Assembly (NCBI RefSeq): GCF_009932555.1
Contig: NZ_BLJO01000003.1
Span: 62,001-126,000, forward strand
Length of the DNA: 64,000 bases
Reading direction: 5' to 3'
From: Steroidobacter agaridevorans
GTDB taxonomy: Bacteria; Pseudomonadota; Gammaproteobacteria; Steroidobacterales; Steroidobacteraceae
The notes under the pieces are model-generated. The model saw only the letters and a list, made by a program, of their open reading frames with translations, searched no databases and was not told the origin of the DNA. A program made the position numbers and the translations under genes. Positions 8,893 through 18,007 of this stretch are shown piece by piece. Position 1 is the stretch's first letter. Each line of letters starts with the position of its first letter.

Positions 8893-9637
8893 GGATGCTG
8901 CATTGGAGGCCTACTTTGCCGAGGCCGCCTCATGGGATGCGGATCGCGCCGCTCAAGCACAGCGTACATTGCGGATTGCTTGGTCGGTGGCGGGAGCCGG
9001 TTGGGTTTGCGCCATCGTGGTCGCTGTCGCACTGATGTTACTGACGCCGCTGAAACGGGTCGAACCGTTCGTGATCCGAGTCGACAACACTTCGGGCTTG
9101 GTCGATGTGGTGCCCGTGTTCGTGGGCCAGGCGGACATGCCCGAGACTGTGACGCGCTATTTTCTGGATCACTATGTCAGCGTTTGCGAGCGTTTCACGC
9201 ATGCCACCGCCGAGAGTGATTACGAGGAATGCGGGGCATTTCATACGCCTCAGCGTAACCAAGCATGGTACGCGCAGTGGAACCGAAGCAACCCAACCTC
9301 ACCGCTCAACATCTACAAAGACGGGACAACCGTGCGAGCGCAGGTCACCTCGATCAGTTTCTTCACCCGTGCGAGTGCTACGGCCGACCTTGCCCAGGTG
9401 CGCTACATCCGAGCGACTCGCTCTGCCGATGGTGCCGAAGAACAGCGCAGCCATTGGATCGCGACGATTCAGTATGCGTATGGCGAGCCGTCCAAGGACG
9501 CCAAGGTCCGCCGATGGAATCCGCTCGGATTTCGCATCATCGATTTCCGTCCCGAACCGGAGGTGATCACGGAGTCTGCGTCTGCCCCGACGACGCTGTC
9601 GACAACGACACGCGCGTCGCGAGGAGCCACGCCGTGA
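8885..9637 (+). CDS. virB8: VirB8 T4SS assembly protein
   Basis: A 250-aa bitopic inner-membrane protein: a short cytoplasmic N-terminus, one membrane helix (about residues 30-54), then the periplasmic VirB8 domain. Family features include LTPLKRVEPFVIRVDNTSG right after the membrane helix and a late TIQYAYGEPSKDAKVRRWNP motif. Starts at GTG 8885, overlapping the preceding lipoprotein gene, and its stop overlaps the GTG of virB9. Normal length. Nucleates the periplasmic channel by contacting VirB9 and VirB10. Confidence 0.93.
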   Translation: MSKDAALEAYFAEAASWDADRAAQAQRTLRIAWSVAGAGWVCAIVVAVALMLLTPLKRVEPFVIRVDNTSGLVDVVPVFVGQADMPETVTRYFLDHYVSVCERFTHATAESDYEECGAFHTPQRNQAWYAQWNRSNPTSPLNIYKDGTTVRAQVTSISFFTRASATADLAQVRYIRATRSADGAEEQRSHWIATIQYAYGEPSKDAKVRRWNPLGFRIIDFRPEPEVITESASAPTTLSTTTRASRGATP

Positions 9638-10458
9638 GCTATTCGAGTCGCACACTGACTCGTGCAATGCTCATACTGCAGATCCTGACTGCGGTCGGAA
9701 CGAGCGATGCGGAAACGGTTCCTACGCGAGGGCTGACGGATCCACGGATCCGCACGGCGGCGTATCGGGACGACGAGGTCTATCGCCTTCAAGGCATCGT
9801 CGGTTATGGCATCGAGCTGATCTTCGAACCCGGCGAGGAATTTGTCGGTCAGGCGGGCGGCGATCTGGATGCCATCACGTTCGGTGCGCACGCGCACCAC
9901 GTCATTTTGAAGCCGCGCGCCGCCCATGTCGGGACCAACTTTGTGGTGTACACGAGCCGGCGTGCCTATCGCTTCGATTACACCGTGGTAGATCGCCCAT
10001 CCGCAAAGCTCGCCGATGAAGCGATCTACGCGGTGCGATTTACGTATCCGCCGCCCACTGAAGCGAATGGTCCCACCCAGGCCGAGCAGGTAGAGGCCAA
10101 CCTCACCGCTGCGCGCGAGGCTCGACCACGCAACGTCGACTATTGGTTTTGCGGTGACCCGGCGATCAAGCCCATCGCAGCCTCCGACGATGGCGTTCAC
10201 ACCCGCCTCACATTCAGCAGTCATACGGAACTGCCGGCCATCTTCGTGCGCGGCGCGGACGACACTGAGTCGCTGCTCAACTTTAGTATTGATGCGGGCG
10301 ATATCGTGATTCACCGCGTCGCGCGCGCGTTCACGGTCCGGCGAGGCGCGTTGACCGGATGCATTGTGAATAACGGTTTCAGCGGTGCGGGCGAGCGCCT
10401 CGAGTCGGGTACGGTCGCGCCGACGGTTCAGCGTGCGCGCAGAGGAAGCCGCCCATGA
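9634..10458 (+). CDS. virB9: VirB9 outer-membrane core protein
   Basis: A 274-aa periplasmic/outer-membrane-associated protein. GTG 9634 overlaps the virB8 stop by four bases and gives a short signal-like N-terminus; the open frame upstream to 9265 is an artefact inside virB8. Family motifs include VYRLQGIVGYGIELIFEPGE (N-terminal domain) and a C-terminal GDIVIHRVARAFTVRRG with VVNNGF-like IVNNGFSG. Ends in an ATGA overlap with virB10. Forms the core complex with VirB7 and VirB10. Confidence 0.93.
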   Translation: MSYSSRTLTRAMLILQILTAVGTSDAETVPTRGLTDPRIRTAAYRDDEVYRLQGIVGYGIELIFEPGEEFVGQAGGDLDAITFGAHAHHVILKPRAAHVGTNFVVYTSRRAYRFDYTVVDRPSAKLADEAIYAVRFTYPPPTEANGPTQAEQVEANLTAAREARPRNVDYWFCGDPAIKPIAASDDGVHTRLTFSSHTELPAIFVRGADDTESLLNFSIDAGDIVIHRVARAFTVRRGALTGCIVNNGFSGAGERLESGTVAPTVQRARRGSRP

Positions 10459-11786
10459 ACCCCTTCGCTCGCTTTCGCTCGAAACCTTCTGACGGTTCGG
10501 CGCCCACGCCGGATCGAGTTGAGGCACCCGCGTCGAATGTCATCGATACCAATCGCACGTCCGGGGGTACCGATGTGGACAAGGAGACAGCTCCACATAC
10601 TGTGGCCGGCGAGCGCGGGGTTGCTTCGATCCACGGCGCACATTCTCTGCAAAGCCGTTTAAGCAACTTCCTTGCAGGCTTACTCATGGGCCTCATCGCG
10701 TTGGGCATCCTAGCTTGGTACTACACGCAGACCTTCGCTAACCGCTCGGCCGCTACCACGACGCAGGCATCGAAAACGAAGGCGGAGCTTCAAGGCGAGA
10801 TGACCCTGCCGCCACTGGGGCGCGTCGATCCGCCGATGGTCGAAAGGCTACTCGGGCCGCCACCAGAACTACCGGCCACGTCGCCCCTTGCGCTCGATGA
10901 CTTCCAATACAAGGCGCTCGGCAATCCTGCGCTGTCGAGTTACATCGCGAACGATGCTCCACTCTCAACGATGCCGTCTGCGCCTACGACCATCGATCGT
11001 CGGCTTGCAGGGCCTGTATTTGTGAGCACATCGGGAAATACGCCTGCAGCAGGCGAGCAGAGGATTCGTGACACAGCAGAACTCGCCGACACCGAGGACT
11101 TCGATCAGTCGCACGCCAGCTCTCCGATGGCGACATCGAGTAGCCACGACCTCGACAGACTGTTGATACCGACACGCACGCCGGCCGTACAAGCGACGGT
11201 GCTGCCCACACAGCGTTTGCTGCTGCCGAAGGGCACATTTCTCGATTGCACGCTTGAGACCGCCATCGATTCATCACTGCCTGGCATGACGACCTGTATC
11301 ACGGCCACCGACACGTTTGGCGCCGACGGCAACGTCGTGCTACTCGAGCGTGGCACGAAGCTCGTGGGTGAGACTCGCGGCGACGTTCGCCACGGCTCAG
11401 CGCGCGTCTACGTCCTGTGGACGGAAGCGAGGACACCGGACGGTGTTGTCGTGCCGCTGGCCTCGCCAGGGACGGATGGACTCGGGCGTGCGGGATTGCC
11501 GGGCGACGTCAATCGTCACTTCTGGGAACGCTTCGGTGCGGCCATTTTGGTCTCTGTCATCGACGGCGCCGTGCAAGCTGCGGTCCAGCGATCCAGCAGT
11601 GGCCCTGGCGCGGTGATCGTGAATCCCTCCACGTCACGAGATGTTATGACTGAGGTGCTTCGTAGCACGATCAATATTCCGCCGACGGTGACCAAGTCGC
11701 ACGGCGATCGGGTCGCGGTGGTCGTGGCGCGTGATCTGGACTTTAGGAGCGTCTATGAGTTACGTCCCGCCGCAGTGCGTCGCTGA
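10455..11786 (+). CDS. virB10: VirB10 core-channel protein
   Basis: A 443-aa TonB-like protein that spans both membranes. A polar cytoplasmic N-terminus is followed by one membrane helix (about residues 72-92, FLAGLLMGLIALGILAWYY), a Pro-rich periplasmic linker, and the conserved C-terminal barrel domain from about residue 245 (LLLPKGTFLDCTLETAIDSS, then VLLERGTKLVGE). The last 31 bases overlap virB11. Domain order and length are typical. Confidence 0.93.
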   Translation: MNPFARFRSKPSDGSAPTPDRVEAPASNVIDTNRTSGGTDVDKETAPHTVAGERGVASIHGAHSLQSRLSNFLAGLLMGLIALGILAWYYTQTFANRSAATTTQASKTKAELQGEMTLPPLGRVDPPMVERLLGPPPELPATSPLALDDFQYKALGNPALSSYIANDAPLSTMPSAPTTIDRRLAGPVFVSTSGNTPAAGEQRIRDTAELADTEDFDQSHASSPMATSSSHDLDRLLIPTRTPAVQATVLPTQRLLLPKGTFLDCTLETAIDSSLPGMTTCITATDTFGADGNVVLLERGTKLVGETRGDVRHGSARVYVLWTEARTPDGVVVPLASPGTDGLGRAGLPGDVNRHFWERFGAAILVSVIDGAVQAAVQRSSSGPGAVIVNPSTSRDVMTEVLRSTINIPPTVTKSHGDRVAVVVARDLDFRSVYELRPAAVRR

Positions 11787-12864
11787 GCCAATGCTTCAAC
11801 GCCTAGCCTCCGCGCCGGTCCCGTGCACAAGCGGACGCACGACTGCTCATCCAGAGTCCTCCGCACTCGAGCTTACTCTGCGAGCCTTGCGACCCTTGCT
11901 GGCGCGGCCAGAGGTGACGGAGCTGTGTATCAATCGTCCCGGCGAGGTGTTCATCGAAACGAACGCAGGCTGGCAGCGGGACGCGCTGCCGTTCGCCGAT
12001 CTCGACTGGTGTCGGCGCCTCGCCAAGTTGGTTGCGAACTCCACCGCGCAGCGGATCGATGAAGAGTCACCGCTGCTCTCCGCATCGCTGCCGACCGGCG
12101 AGCGCATCCAGATCGTGCTGCCGCCCGCGACCACGCCGGGCACCGTGGCGATCACGATCCGTCGCCCCTCCGACGCCGTCTGGAGCGTTCAAGAACTGGC
12201 GCAGCGTGGTCTATTCAACCGGTGTGTCCCAGCCTCAATCGCACTGGATGAGACCGAGCAGACACTGCTGCAGCTCCATAAGGCAGGCGAGTTCGAGGAG
12301 TTTCTGCGCATCGCCGTTCGCGCACGAAAGAACATCATCGTGAGTGGTCCCACCGGCAGCGGCAAGACGACGTTTACCAAAGGTCTCATCCTCGAAATCC
12401 CGCCCGAGGAGCGCCTCGTCACCATTGAAGACGCACAGGAGCTGGTGCTCGATCGGCACCCGAACAGCGTGCGCCTGTATTACTCGAAGGACGGGCAGGG
12501 GCTTGCGCGGGTCTTACCGAAGCAACTGCTCGAAAGCTGCCTGCGCATGCGACCCGATCGCATCCTGCTCGCGGAGCTTCGTAGCGATGAAGCGTACTAC
12601 TACTTGCGCAACGTGAACTCCGGGCACCCCGGTAGCATCACGAGCGTGCACGCGTCGAGCGCCCAACTCGCGTTCGAGCAGTTGATGCTGCTGGTCAAGG
12701 AGAGTCCCGGCGGGCGAGACCTCGCCCGCGAGGACATCAAGAATCTGCTGTATATGCTGGTCGATGTGGTCGTGCAGTTCGGGGTGGATCGGCACGAGCG
12801 CTATGTGAGGGAGATCTTTTATGATCCCGCTCGTAAACGCAGCCACCTGGCCGCCGCGCACTAA
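11755..12864 (+). CDS. virB11: VirB11 hexameric T4SS ATPase
   Basis: A 369-aa secretion ATPase of the GspE/VirB11 superfamily. Walker A GPTGSGKTTF lies near residues 198-207, the Asp-box ERLVTIEDAQEL follows, and the Walker B/His-box region contains DRILLAELRSDEAYYYLRNV and HPGSITSVHASSA. ATG 11755 is chosen over 11731 because an AGGAG site lies seven bases before it. The gene overlaps virB10 by 31 bases and virD4 by 44 bases, so translation is probably coupled along the operon. Confidence 0.95.
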   Translation: MSYVPPQCVAEPMLQRLASAPVPCTSGRTTAHPESSALELTLRALRPLLARPEVTELCINRPGEVFIETNAGWQRDALPFADLDWCRRLAKLVANSTAQRIDEESPLLSASLPTGERIQIVLPPATTPGTVAITIRRPSDAVWSVQELAQRGLFNRCVPASIALDETEQTLLQLHKAGEFEEFLRIAVRARKNIIVSGPTGSGKTTFTKGLILEIPPEERLVTIEDAQELVLDRHPNSVRLYYSKDGQGLARVLPKQLLESCLRMRPDRILLAELRSDEAYYYLRNVNSGHPGSITSVHASSAQLAFEQLMLLVKESPGGRDLAREDIKNLLYMLVDVVVQFGVDRHERYVREIFYDPARKRSHLAAAH

Positions 12865-14809
12865 CGTCCGCGCGACCAGGCGCCTCGCGAGAGCCACCGT
12901 CCTCGGTGGCGGCGCGCTCGTGCTGTCGCAGTATCTGGCAGGCTATGCCTTCCTTTGGTCGGTTGGGGCGGACCCGCGGGCGGCGACGCCGCTCACGATC
13001 GCTCGCTACGCGTACTACTTTAGCGATCGAGCGGACATCGCGCTTCGCCTCAAGGTTGCATCGGCGATTGGCGTTCTTGTCATCGTCGTCGCCGCGTTAC
13101 CGGCGCTGCTGCCAAGGAAGCGCGCCCTGCATGGGAACGCAACCTTTGCTACGCGCCGCGAGATGGCGCGTGCGGGACTATTTTCGACGAGCGGCTTCTA
13201 TCTCGGCCGCGTCGGCCGACGCGACCTCGTGCTCGGTGGCCAGCAAGGTGTGCTGCTATCGGCGCCGCCGCGTTCGGACAAAGGCACGGCGATCGTCATT
13301 CCAAATTTACTGACCTGGCCAGGCTCAGTCGTGTGTCTAGACCTGAAGATCGAGAACTGGACGATCTCAGCGGGCTACCGGCAGCGGTGCGGACAGGATG
13401 TGTTTCTGTTCGATCCGCTGAATGAAGCCGGTGACACCGCGTGCTGGAACTGCCTGAGCTATGTCTCAGCCGATCCGAACTTGCGGATCAATGACGTTCA
13501 ACACATCGCCGCGATTCTGTACCCCGAGATTCCCGGCACCGATCCGTTCTGGTCCGCAGGTGCTCGATCGCTGTTCTTGGGCATCACCCTGTTTGTGCTG
13601 GAGACGCCTTCGCTGCCGCCCACGTTGGGAGAAGTCCTGCGACAAGGCATGGCCTCCGACAGCGAAGGCTTCAGTCATCACTGGAAACGCATCATCGAGG
13701 GGCGCCAGTCGGGACGCTTCGCGCTCTCCCAACCCTGCGTGCGGGCACTTTCTGACGTGATTGATCTTGCGCCCGTCACCGCGTCCTCGATTCGCAAGAC
13801 CTTCACGTCCCGGCTGGACTTGCTCGCCAATCCGCTGTTGGATCGCGCCACCTCGCGCAACGACTTCGATCTGCGTGAGTTGCGCCGCCGGCCAATGTCG
13901 ATTTACATCGGCATTCGGCCCGCAGACTTGCACCGATTGAAGCCGCTGCTCAACCTGTTCATTGAGCAGGCCATCGGACTGCAAACCAAGACGTTGCCGG
14001 AACACGATTCATCGCTGCGTTATCAAGTTGCGATGATTCTGGATGAGGCACCGGCCATCGGCCGCATTCCCATTCTGGCGGAGTCCATTGCCTATCTTCC
14101 AGGCTTCAACGTCCGCATTCTGCTCGTCGTGCAAGCGCTCTCGCAGCTTCGCGACGTGTACGGCGCGCAGACCGCCGAGACAATGATGAAAAGTCTCGCG
14201 GTGCGCATTGCGTACGCCCCGAAAGATTTCGCTGAAGCGAATGAGCTGAGCCAGGAGCTGGGCAATACCACGGTGCGCGTCAAGAGCTACTCAAGGCCGC
14301 TCGGCGATCTCTTCGAGAGACAGGGCCGGCGCGGGCGCACCGTCAACATCAGCGAACAGCGCCGTCCGCTCATGCTGCCGCAGGAGATCAAGGAACTCGG
14401 CCGCGATCACGAGATTGTGATCTACGAGGGCCTGCGCCCCATCCTCGCAAGAAAGAATCGGTACTTCGAGGATCCGCGGCTGCGTGTGCGGCTGCATCCG
14501 CCGCCCGCGAGGGCGAGCCCGCATCCCGCGCCCGTGGTCGCGGCGTCAGAGAACGATGCTCCCCTGACGCAGGAAGAAGGGGTGATTGAAACGTCGGCGC
14601 CTGCGGCAAAGCCGGTTCGCAGACGAGCCTCACGTCGGCGCGAGGCCCGTGTGGAGGATCTAGAGCGGATTGATGAGTTGACCTTGGACGACTTCGATGT
14701 GGATTGGAGCCGCGTCGAGCTGCCGCAGAAGCCCGAAGGCGAGCGTTTGACAAGTGAGGAACTGCATCGTGCCGTGAATAGCTTTCTCACCACGATTCGT
14801 GAGCGTTAG
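12821..14809 (+). CDS. virD4: VirD4/TraG coupling protein
   Basis: A 662-aa coupling ATPase that brings the relaxase-DNA complex to the channel. Two membrane helices near the N-terminus (about residues 28-48 and 80-95) precede the cytoplasmic ATPase. The Walker A region reads SAPPRSDKGTAIVIPN, with Asp in the position where many family members have Gly. Walker B is MILDEAPAIGRIP near residue 407. A long polar, basic tail follows residue 555. Last gene of the T4SS operon; the next gene starts ten bases downstream. Confidence 0.93.
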   Translation: MIPLVNAATWPPRTNVRATRRLARATVLGGGALVLSQYLAGYAFLWSVGADPRAATPLTIARYAYYFSDRADIALRLKVASAIGVLVIVVAALPALLPRKRALHGNATFATRREMARAGLFSTSGFYLGRVGRRDLVLGGQQGVLLSAPPRSDKGTAIVIPNLLTWPGSVVCLDLKIENWTISAGYRQRCGQDVFLFDPLNEAGDTACWNCLSYVSADPNLRINDVQHIAAILYPEIPGTDPFWSAGARSLFLGITLFVLETPSLPPTLGEVLRQGMASDSEGFSHHWKRIIEGRQSGRFALSQPCVRALSDVIDLAPVTASSIRKTFTSRLDLLANPLLDRATSRNDFDLRELRRRPMSIYIGIRPADLHRLKPLLNLFIEQAIGLQTKTLPEHDSSLRYQVAMILDEAPAIGRIPILAESIAYLPGFNVRILLVVQALSQLRDVYGAQTAETMMKSLAVRIAYAPKDFAEANELSQELGNTTVRVKSYSRPLGDLFERQGRRGRTVNISEQRRPLMLPQEIKELGRDHEIVIYEGLRPILARKNRYFEDPRLRVRLHPPPARASPHPAPVVAASENDAPLTQEEGVIETSAPAAKPVRRRASRRREARVEDLERIDELTLDDFDVDWSRVELPQKPEGERLTSEELHRAVNSFLTTIRER

Positions 14810-14818
14810 GAGTGCGTA

Positions 14819-16150
14819 ATGGCCAGAGCACCGAATGAGGGGCGCGGCGAGGTGATGAATGGCGCGCGCCGATTTGAGCGCAAGCGATCGAAGCACCGCC
14901 AAGACATCGAGGATGAACGAGCGCCATCCCGGCGCGGCGCTCGCGTCGACGCACCTGCGCAGCTGCAACGATCGCCGGTTAACGAGATTCGGCTGAGCAC
15001 GAGAGCTCGGAGCGCCTCGTCCCGTGACGACGATCGACCCCCTGACCGGCCCGTTAAGGGCGAACTTGCAAAGGCTCGCCCGGTCGTGCCGGAAACGATC
15101 CGGGAACGCTTCGTCCAGGTGGGTAACAAATATCACTTCCCGGACGGCACGCGGGCATTCACCGATCACGGCAAGCGATTGACCTCGCCGAGTGAGAACA
15201 CGGAAGTGATTAAGAGCCTGGTGATGATTGCTCAGGCGCGAGGCTGGTCGGAGATCACCGTGTCGGGCACGGATCGCTTCAAGAAGGAAGCCTGGTTCGC
15301 TGCCCGGTCGGCCGGATTAGATGTCCGTGGCTACTCGCCAACCGAGTTCGAACAGGGGCGCCTGGTGCGCATGCTGGCGCGCGCACAGAGCCCGAGCGCA
15401 GCAGCTGCTCCCGGCGAACGCCATCCACAGCCCGCCCCCGGCGACAACAACAAAGTTGCCGCCAAGCACCGCCAGGGAGAGATCCCATCACCGGCTCACG
15501 AGGATCCAAGGGAACGAGGGCGAACCTTGCAGGTCGGTCGTTTAATTGATCACGGCCAGGCGCCCTATCGTCATGACCCCAGGAATGACCCGTCTTACTT
15601 TGTTCGAATCGAGACGCCGACGGGCGAACGTGAGATCTGGGGCGTGGACCTGCAACGCGCGCTCAACGAATCGCTCAGTCGACCGCGCATTGGCGATGAG
15701 ATCGGGGTGCGAGCGTTGCGCCGGGAGGCCGTGAAGATCCGTCGTCCCGAACACGACGCAGAGGGTAGGATGATAGGCTCCTCGACAGTCAACACGCACC
15801 GCAATGGTTGGATCGTCGAGAAGCGAGAGTTCTTTCGTGAGCGGTCACAGGCCGCCCGCGTCCTGCGTGATGCGAGCGTCGATCGGCAGCACGCCGTCAA
15901 ACAACATCCGGAGCTGTTGGGAACCTACCTGCAGCTGCATGCAGCGGAGCTCGCGGCGAAAACGCTTCGCAATCCCGAGGATCGCGAGCGCTTCGTCGCC
16001 TCGGTTCGCGCGGCCCTCGCGGACTCGGTCGCACGGGGCGAACCTCTGTCGGCGGTGCCGATCAAGGAGCCGGCCATGGAGCGATCGTCGTCGCCGGTGC
16101 GACGACGATCACCACCGGCACGCGAGCCCGAGAACACACCCGTTCGTTAG
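14819..16150 (+). CDS. LPD7-domain conjugation protein
   Basis: A 443-aa soluble protein with a disordered basic N-terminus, an LPD7-like domain at about residues 98-190 (FVQVGNKYHFPDGTRAFTDH ... GWSEITVSGTDRFKKEAWFA), and a second conserved module at about 235-420 (LQVGRLIDHGQAPY ... SYFVRIETPTGEREIWGVDL). These modules normally form the C-terminus of large MOBP relaxases or associated polyvalent proteins. Here they are encoded apart from the relaxase, between virD4 and the mobilisation genes. Its exact biochemical role is not established. Confidence 0.75.
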   Translation: MARAPNEGRGEVMNGARRFERKRSKHRQDIEDERAPSRRGARVDAPAQLQRSPVNEIRLSTRARSASSRDDDRPPDRPVKGELAKARPVVPETIRERFVQVGNKYHFPDGTRAFTDHGKRLTSPSENTEVIKSLVMIAQARGWSEITVSGTDRFKKEAWFAARSAGLDVRGYSPTEFEQGRLVRMLARAQSPSAAAAPGERHPQPAPGDNNKVAAKHRQGEIPSPAHEDPRERGRTLQVGRLIDHGQAPYRHDPRNDPSYFVRIETPTGEREIWGVDLQRALNESLSRPRIGDEIGVRALRREAVKIRRPEHDAEGRMIGSSTVNTHRNGWIVEKREFFRERSQAARVLRDASVDRQHAVKQHPELLGTYLQLHAAELAAKTLRNPEDRERFVASVRAALADSVARGEPLSAVPIKEPAMERSSSPVRRRSPPAREPENTPVR

Positions 16151-16177
16151 TGGTGCGCCGGGCCATAGACCAGCACC

Positions 16178-16819
16178 ATGAACGATCGAAGCTCCTTAGG
16201 GCGACGCATGGGGCAACTCGTGGTGGGTCGATTGCAGGCCCACGGGCGCGCGCCCTATCAATTTCGCGCGGGAGAGGATGTTTCCTACTTCGTTACCCTC
16301 GTCACGACGGGTGGCGTAAAAACGCTCTGGGGCAAGGATCTCGCGCGCGCCATTCAAGCCGGCGCCACGCAGCCGCAGCTCGGCGACCTCGTCGGTGCCC
16401 GACGCACTGGCCGCCAGGCGGTCACATTGATCGATCGACAACGAGATGCTCGCGGCAACGTTCAGATCCAGCGCGAACATCACGCCCATCGCATGCAATG
16501 GGAAGTGGAAAAGCTACCGTTCTTTGCCGAGCGGGCACGGCGCGCTCGCCTGGCGCGTGACGCGCATGCCGAGACTCGCGAGGCTGTCAGACAGCGCCCG
16601 GAACTGCGATCGACATTCTTGAGCCTGCGCGCAGCCGAGCAACTGGCCGCACAACGCATCGCGGACCCGCAAGATCGGGAGAAGTTCCTATCGATGGTGC
16701 GTGAAGCGATGAGGGCATCGACCGAACGAGGGACGCCGATTCCTGATATCCCGCTGCGTCCGAAAGTGCGGAACCCGATTCCGCCGAAGAAGAAGACACG
16801 GGATGATCCCACGCGATGA
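16178..16819 (+). CDS. Paralogue of the second module of the LPD7 protein
   Basis: A 213-aa protein that aligns with the C-terminal half of the preceding gene product: VGRLQAHGRAPY and SYFV followed by TLWGKDLARAI, then [19 protein letters not shown] and a matching helical tail ending in RASTERGTPIPDIP (compare LADSVARGEPLSAVPIKEP). The LPD7 part is absent. Starts 27 bases after its neighbour. This is a visible module duplication within the ICE; function unknown, presumably linked to DNA processing. Confidence 0.7.
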   Translation: MNDRSSLGRRMGQLVVGRLQAHGRAPYQFRAGEDVSYFVTLVTTGGVKTLWGKDLARAIQAGATQPQLGDLVGARRTGRQAVTLIDRQRDARGNVQIQREHHAHRMQWEVEKLPFFAERARRARLARDAHAETREAVRQRPELRSTFLSLRAAEQLAAQRIADPQDREKFLSMVREAMRASTERGTPIPDIPLRPKVRNPIPPKKKTRDDPTR

Positions 16820-16898
16820 TGGCAGATCGATGCAGTCGGATCAGAAACCAAAATTGCGATAAGAAGCAGAGCTAAGAACAAAGATCGAGAAGGTGGGA

Positions 16899-17094
16899 TT
16901 GCCTACGCGACCAGCGTACCACGCCGTGCTCACGGTCAAGGCGACGGCCGCGGACTTTCGCGGCATAAACGGCCGCCACCCCGCGAAGACGCGGGTCCCC
17001 GCCATTAATTCCACGGTTCCGCGACCGTCACCTTGACCGCTGCGCGCGTCGTGGTGGCACGCCCGCGGGCAATCCCGCCCGAGGGAGATCCACC
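16899..17094 (+). promoter_or_regulatory. Conserved structured leader, copy 1
   Basis: First of three related segments of roughly 200 bases. It contains the shared core TTTCGCGGCATAAACGG (16956-16972), then a GC hairpin CCCGCG-AAGA-CGCGGG at 16980-16995, then ATTCCACGG. The hairpin ends about 100 bases before the ATG of the next gene. Further complementary pairs (CGGT...ACCG, CCACG...CGTGG) follow. Strong conservation outside the genes and a conserved distance to the start codon suggest a promoter plus structured 5' leader. Confidence 0.65.
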
Positions 17095-17310
17095 ATGACG
17101 ACTTCCAACGTTCCACGCTTTGCACAGGTGAAGGTTCAATTGTCCGGCGAAGACGGCAATGTGTTCGCCATCATGGGGCGCGTCATTCGTGCGCTTCGGA
17201 AGGATGGCGCAACACAATCTGATATCGATGAGTTTGTGGCGGAGGTGACCCATGCTGGCTCATATGACGAGGCGCTGTGCATCGTCATGCAATGGGTGAA
17301 TGTTTCATAG
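17095..17310 (+). CDS. Small conserved ICE/plasmid protein
   Basis: A 71-aa acidic protein with a good GAGGGAG ribosome binding site eight bases before ATG 17095. The segment KVQLSGEDGNVFAIMGRVIR and a later SYDEALCIVMQWV look like a small conserved family found on mobile elements, of unknown function. It is the first of three genes sitting behind a copy of the repeated leader. Confidence 0.65.
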   Translation: MTTSNVPRFAQVKVQLSGEDGNVFAIMGRVIRALRKDGATQSDIDEFVAEVTHAGSYDEALCIVMQWVNVS

Positions 17311-17408
17311 GAGAATAGGAAACATTGAGATTAAGAGTCGGGGAGGCGAGGCGATCCTTCCCGGCTCAGCGTAGCCGGCTCGCCGTGGCACGGTGGAGAA
17401 CAAGACGG

Positions 17409-17618
17409 GACTGCCTGTGCGATGAGCGTACCACGCCGTGCTCTCGGTCAAGGCAACGGCCGCGGACTTTCGCGGCATAAACGGCGCCACCCCGCGAGGA
17501 CGCGGGTCGTCGAGCCATTTATTCCACGGTTCCGCGACCGTCACCTTGACCGCTGTGCGCGCCGTGGTGCGGGGACGCGTCGGCACTCCCGCCGACGAAC
17601 ATTCCCAAGGAGACTCTC
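17409..17618 (+). promoter_or_regulatory. Conserved structured leader, copy 2
   Basis: Second copy. Core TTTCGCGGCATAAACGG at 17468-17484 and hairpin CCCGCG-AGGA-CGCGGG at 17491-17506: the loop differs from copy 1 while both stem arms are unchanged. The stretch ATTCCACGGTTCCGCGACCG is identical to copy 1. The hairpin ends 112 bases before the next ATG. The 308 bases between genes here (17311-17618) are thus mostly leader; 17311-17408 shows nothing else recognisable. Confidence 0.65.
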
Positions 17619-17849
17619 ATGAGCGCCATGCCGGCCGAGGTCAAGGTTCAAGCAGTGACCGCCAACCTCAAAGCGATGCAAGCGTTGCTTGCAGTTGCAA
17701 CGAAGCAGAGTGCTGAGGCCTGCCTGCTCAGTCAATGCGGTCAACACAACGAGGCGATTGGTACGGTGTTTGGGTTGGATGCAATCCTGGAAGACGTCAC
17801 GGCGCTATATGGCGCAGTGGTCGTGCTTCATCGCTTGAAAGCTCGGTGA
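17619..17849 (+). CDS. Small protein of unknown function behind leader copy 2
   Basis: A 76-aa protein, Ala-rich and probably all-helical (VTANLKAMQALLAVATKQ ... IGTVFGLDAILEDVTALYGA), with an AAGGAG ribosome binding site before ATG 17619. No family recognised. The position behind a repeated leader next to a DNA methyltransferase gene suggests an ICE establishment or maintenance role, which is only inference. Confidence 0.6.
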   Translation: MSAMPAEVKVQAVTANLKAMQALLAVATKQSAEACLLSQCGQHNEAIGTVFGLDAILEDVTALYGAVVVLHRLKAR

Positions 17850-18007
17850 CGTAGACATCGGGGCTGCGGCACGCATTTGGTGCTGCAGCCTCGATTTTCT
17901 CGACTGAGGATACAACCGCTCATTGCCACGTCGGCCACACCTTGCGCTCCTGAGCAGCAGGACGCCGAGAATGCGGGAGCGAAAACATCAAGAGGAGGAG
18001 AAGAGTG

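Noticed and set aside
9469-10527. 352-codon minus-strand frame opposite virB8/virB9
   Set aside because: Antisense of clear VirB genes; no domain or start signal.
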